From positions 828,079 to 892,078 of the forward strand of contig NZ_JACHBY010000003.1 of assembly GCF_014200495.1 (NCBI RefSeq): DNA of 64,000 nt, read 5' to 3'. This DNA comes from Mucilaginibacter geliditolerans (GTDB taxonomy: Bacteria; Bacteroidota; Bacteroidia; Sphingobacteriales; Sphingobacteriaceae). The position numbers and the translations under genes are program-made. Within the stretch, counting starts at the first letter, position 1; each line of letters opens with the position of its first letter. The notes below the pieces were generated by a model. The model ran no database searches. It was not told the DNA's origin and was given only the letters and a program-made list of their open reading frames with translations. Shown piece after piece: positions 62,801 through 64,000 of the stretch.

Positions 62801-63163
62801 CAGCTGCCCAAATTCAGAGGAATGGTTAAGCTCATTCAATACCTCAGCACGGGCAAGCACATTGCTGCTATCGGGCTGGGTAAACTCAAATGCTTTACGG
62901 TACGATGATGGGAAAAGTAAAACTTCTTTACCGGTAAGGTTCTCCAGGTCGGCCTGGAAATAACCTGCTTCTTCGCGGTCGGGCAGCACAAATACCATGT
63001 GCTGGTGCTGCAAAAAATACAAAGCTACCGCCATGGCCGAATCACTTGATCCGACTAAACCACGAAGCTGAACCCTTGGATTTTTTGAGGCATTAAGCGC
63101 TTGCGCCAATGCTTTGATCCGTTCATCAGCCTTATACCTGTCTAATATATCACGGATGTTCAA
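59810..63163 (-). CDS. mfd: Transcription-repair coupling factor Mfd
   Basis: A 1,117-residue ATP-driven translocase that pushes stalled RNA polymerase off DNA and recruits UvrA. The UvrB-like N-terminal part includes LRGLVGSSDSAMAVALYFLQ. The RNA-polymerase-binding domain is seen in LKPGDYVTHIDHGIGKYNG, and the helicase Walker A is ICGDVGFGKTEVAVRAAFKA. DEEQKFGVSTKEKLK is Walker B, LTATPIPRTLHFSLMGARDL follows, and the TRG region lies near GLDIPNANTIIINHAHMFGL. The TTG at 63163 (MNIRDILDRYKADER) is preferred over an upstream GTG because a near -7 box TATCTTCG lies between them. Single gene with its own terminator. Confidence 0.95.
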   Translation of the reverse strand: MNIRDILDRYKADERIKALAQALNASKNPRVQLRGLVGSSDSAMAVALYFLQHQHMVFVLPDREEAGYFQADLENLTGKEVLLFPSSYRKAFEFTQPDSSNVLARAEVLNELNHSSEFGQLIVTYPEALAEKVIDRASLEKNTLEISINNKLSIDFINEFLVEYDFDRVDFVYEPGQFSVRGGIVDIFSFSHELPYRVEFFGDLIESIRTFEIESQLSVEQVKSITIVPNVQSKFLTESNISLLEYVDAGTQIWIKDVQFTLDIIQDGYKKATQLWKALSADEKNQNPDWIDPKFGFTDEKLISSQLGDFPVVEFGKQFFYQADAAINFDMRPQPSFNKDFSLLIHNFKNNEAERVENFILTDSARQVERLYAILDDLDKTVKFTPISISIREGFVDHEQKLACYTDHQIFDRYYKYKLKKGYQRSQAITLKELRELKPGDYVTHIDHGIGKYNGLEKIEVNGKMQEMIRLLYADNDLLYVNINSLNRISKYSGKEGAVPKMNKLGTDTWERLKKTTKKKVKDIARDLIKLYAVRKTQQGNAFSPDSYLQTELEASFLYEDTPDQEKATNDFKKDMESPHPMDRLICGDVGFGKTEVAVRAAFKAVADSKQVAILVPTTILAAQHFKTFSERLKGFPCNIDYVNRFKSSKQIKDTLEKLKEGKVDIIIGTHRLVSKDVKFKDLGLMIIDEEQKFGVSTKEKLKQMRANVDTLTLTATPIPRTLHFSLMGARDLSIISTPPPNRQPVVTELHVFNDKLIKEAVEFEINRDGQVFFIHNRVADLPQLGGMIHKLVPKARIGIAHGQLEGDALEDVMLKFVNGEYDVLVATTIIEAGLDIPNANTIIINHAHMFGLSDLHQMRGRVGRSNKKAYCYLLSPPLSTLTSEARKRLSAIEEFSDLGSGFNVAMRDLDIRGSGNLLGAEQSGFIAEIGFEMYHKILDEAIQELKEDEFKGVFPEDKPRPFIAFTQIDTDLEILIPNEYVTSLSERYNLYSEMAKLENEFDLEAFQQQLHDRFGPIPRQVNDLLNTMRLQWLGKAIGFEKISLKKNVLRGYFITNQQSPYFETPVFRQVLNFVQANPRRTNLKEVKNTLRLSIEGVNGIDEAIELLSDIVEPVGV

Positions 63164-63170
63164 AACGATG

Positions 63171-63178
63171 CGAAGATA
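63171..63178 (-). promoter_or_regulatory. Near -7 box before mfd
   Basis: TATCTTCG on the minus strand, seven bases before the TTG start at 63163, differing from TAnnTTTG at one base. It supports the shorter start. Confidence 0.4.
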
Positions 63179-63315
63179 CGCAAAAAAGGCGTTTCCACTC
63201 ACCTCGTCATAAATTCTAACTTAATTATAAAACAATATTGCAGGTTAATTACTTTTTAGTCATAATCAACGTATTAATTATATTGATTACATTTATTTAA
63301 CCAAATACTATTACA

Positions 63316-63723
63316 ATGAAGAATGCATTTATAACAGGGCTCGTTATTGGGGTCCTAAGCGGCTTATGGCTGTTTGCCATGCACTTATTAGGTTATGACT
63401 TGTCTAAAGACCAGGTTTCACCGTTTGAATATGTTTCAGTAATTATACCGGTCGCAGGCCTTTATCTCGGGCTCAGAAGTTACCGCGCCCACGATTGTAA
63501 TGGGCAGATAGGATTTTTAGAAGCCTTGATACAATGCTTTAAAATATTGGTACTGGCAGGCGTTATTGCCATTTTTGCAGCCATATTGTATATTAGTTAT
63601 GTTAGTGCAGGCAATAATGTACGCGATTTCTCGGGCCGTATGTTTGCCGCACTGTTAATTGGCCTGTTAGCTTCATTGGGCGTATCATTGGTACTTACCA
63701 CCAAATCAAATAAGGTTGATTAG
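63316..63723 (+). CDS. DUF4199 membrane protein
   Basis: A 135-residue integral membrane protein of the DUF4199 family of Bacteroidetes. It has four segments at about 4-24, 40-56, 70-95 and 110-128. The family block YVSVIIPVAGLYLGLRSYR is followed by NGQIGFLEALIQCFKILVLA, the typical YxxG.x.F..A...G pattern. Function unknown. Followed by a terminator. Confidence 0.88.
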   Translation: MKNAFITGLVIGVLSGLWLFAMHLLGYDLSKDQVSPFEYVSVIIPVAGLYLGLRSYRAHDCNGQIGFLEALIQCFKILVLAGVIAIFAAILYISYVSAGNNVRDFSGRMFAALLIGLLASLGVSLVLTTKSNKVD

Positions 63724-63747
63724 GGGTTAAATATGATCTTTTTAATG

Positions 63748-63780
63748 GCAGCCCGGCTTATAATTGGGCTGCTGTTTTTT
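63748..63780 (+). terminator. Terminator of the DUF4199 gene
   Basis: Stem GCAGCCC / GGGCTGC (63748-63754 and 63766-63772), 11-base loop, then a TGTTTTTT run. It is 25 bases past the stop. Confidence 0.8.
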
Positions 63781-63810
63781 GCCTTCTTACTTATTGGCTT
63801 AAATAATTTA

Positions 63811-63912
63811 TGGGCATTCCCTGCGGGCCGGGCTTTGCATTCATACGCCTGCAGGCATTAGGCTCGGCTTGCGCGCAATCCCGAACCGGGCCGGTATCTA
63901 TTTCAATCCCTC
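63811..63912. repeat. GC-rich dispersed repeat, copy 2
   Basis: Aligns with copy 1 at 21212-21312 over about 100 bases, with CTGCGGGCCGGGCTTT, CATACGCCTGCAGGCATTAG and CGGGCCGGTAT in the same order. The two copies are in the same orientation. No gene is seen from here to the end of the window. Confidence 0.6.
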
Positions 63913-64000
63913 CTATGTTTGTAATCGTTATTCTTGTATAGATTATATAAGTGAAAGAGAGTGAGAGCCGGGCTATCCCTTAATAGCTATTTGCATGTTG

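Noticed and set aside
1..64000. tRNA, rRNA and other structural RNA genes
   Set aside because: No cloverleaf or rRNA-like stretch was recognised in any gap; small RNAs cannot be excluded by eye.

Overview
The window looks like the chromosome of a Bacteroidetes bacterium, most likely family Sphingobacteriaceae and close to Mucilaginibacter or Pedobacter. The evidence is a TonB-dependent receptor with an N-terminal carboxypeptidase-regulatory domain, type IX secretion parts (PorP/SprF, a PorE-like OmpA protein, a type B sorting domain), a FadL/GDSL-lipoprotein pair, DUF4199 and DUF2147 genes, few Shine-Dalgarno sites, and -7 promoter boxes of the Bacteroidetes type TAnnTTTG close to start codons. 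No rRNA, tRNA, CRISPR array, transposase or integrase was seen.

Layout. 1-3,502: a TonB-dependent receptor, a palindrome upstream of it, an AT-rich gap and a possible 35-residue peptide. 3,576-21,110: a fatty-acid uptake and oxidation region. A GDSL lipoprotein and a FadL-type porin (minus strand) diverge from an AraC-type regulator. After two tandem duplicated small membrane proteins comes a long plus-strand run: fadE-type acyl-CoA dehydrogenase, etfB, etfA, a hot-dog thioesterase, acyl-CoA-binding protein, DUF2147 protein, FadN-type hydroxyacyl-CoA dehydrogenase/enoyl-CoA hydratase, thiolase, acyl-CoA synthetase, and two auxiliary enzymes for unsaturated acyl chains that resemble mitochondrial enoyl-CoA isomerase and 2,4-dienoyl-CoA reductase. 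A 43-bp element (39/43 identical) with two TCCG half-sites exactly 21 bp apart lies upstream of both fadL and fadE in the same orientation. It is the best candidate for the operator of the AraC protein, joining uptake and oxidation in one regulon.

21,111-24,608: a patchwork of intergenic repeats, then a membrane protein with an overlapping winged-helix regulator. An operon for a ferritin-like protein, a DUF2809 membrane protein and an MpaB/DUF2236 protein follows. Near-identical TACTTTG-N5-CAAAGTA palindromes precede both units. 24,605-37,832 (minus): a giant 3,162-residue type IX cargo adhesin (five stalk modules, about 25 Ig-like domains, type B C-terminus), then PorP/SprF, a PorE-like protein, a small membrane protein and a LuxR-type HTH protein. 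38,294-41,441: a small unknown protein and an HTH-like/NACHT ATPase with a helical-repeat C-terminus.

41,456-64,000: mostly housekeeping genes: pnuC, M13 peptidase, short-chain acyl-CoA dehydrogenase, TlpA-type thioredoxin, pepT, an outer-membrane beta-barrel, an MmcQ/YjbR protein, an RRM protein, a GT51 transglycosylase, a methyltransferase, the Mrp and NifU-like iron-sulfur proteins, peptide deformylase, M16 peptidase, hpt, mfd and a DUF4199 protein. Several intergenic inverted-repeat families are scattered among them, some reaching into stop codons.

The strongest candidates for something new are the shared FadL/FadE operator with its AraC regulator, the paired palindromes of the winged-helix regulator, the adhesin operon with its trailing HTH gene, and the NACHT protein, which shares an upstream GTTCATT repeat motif with the adhesin.
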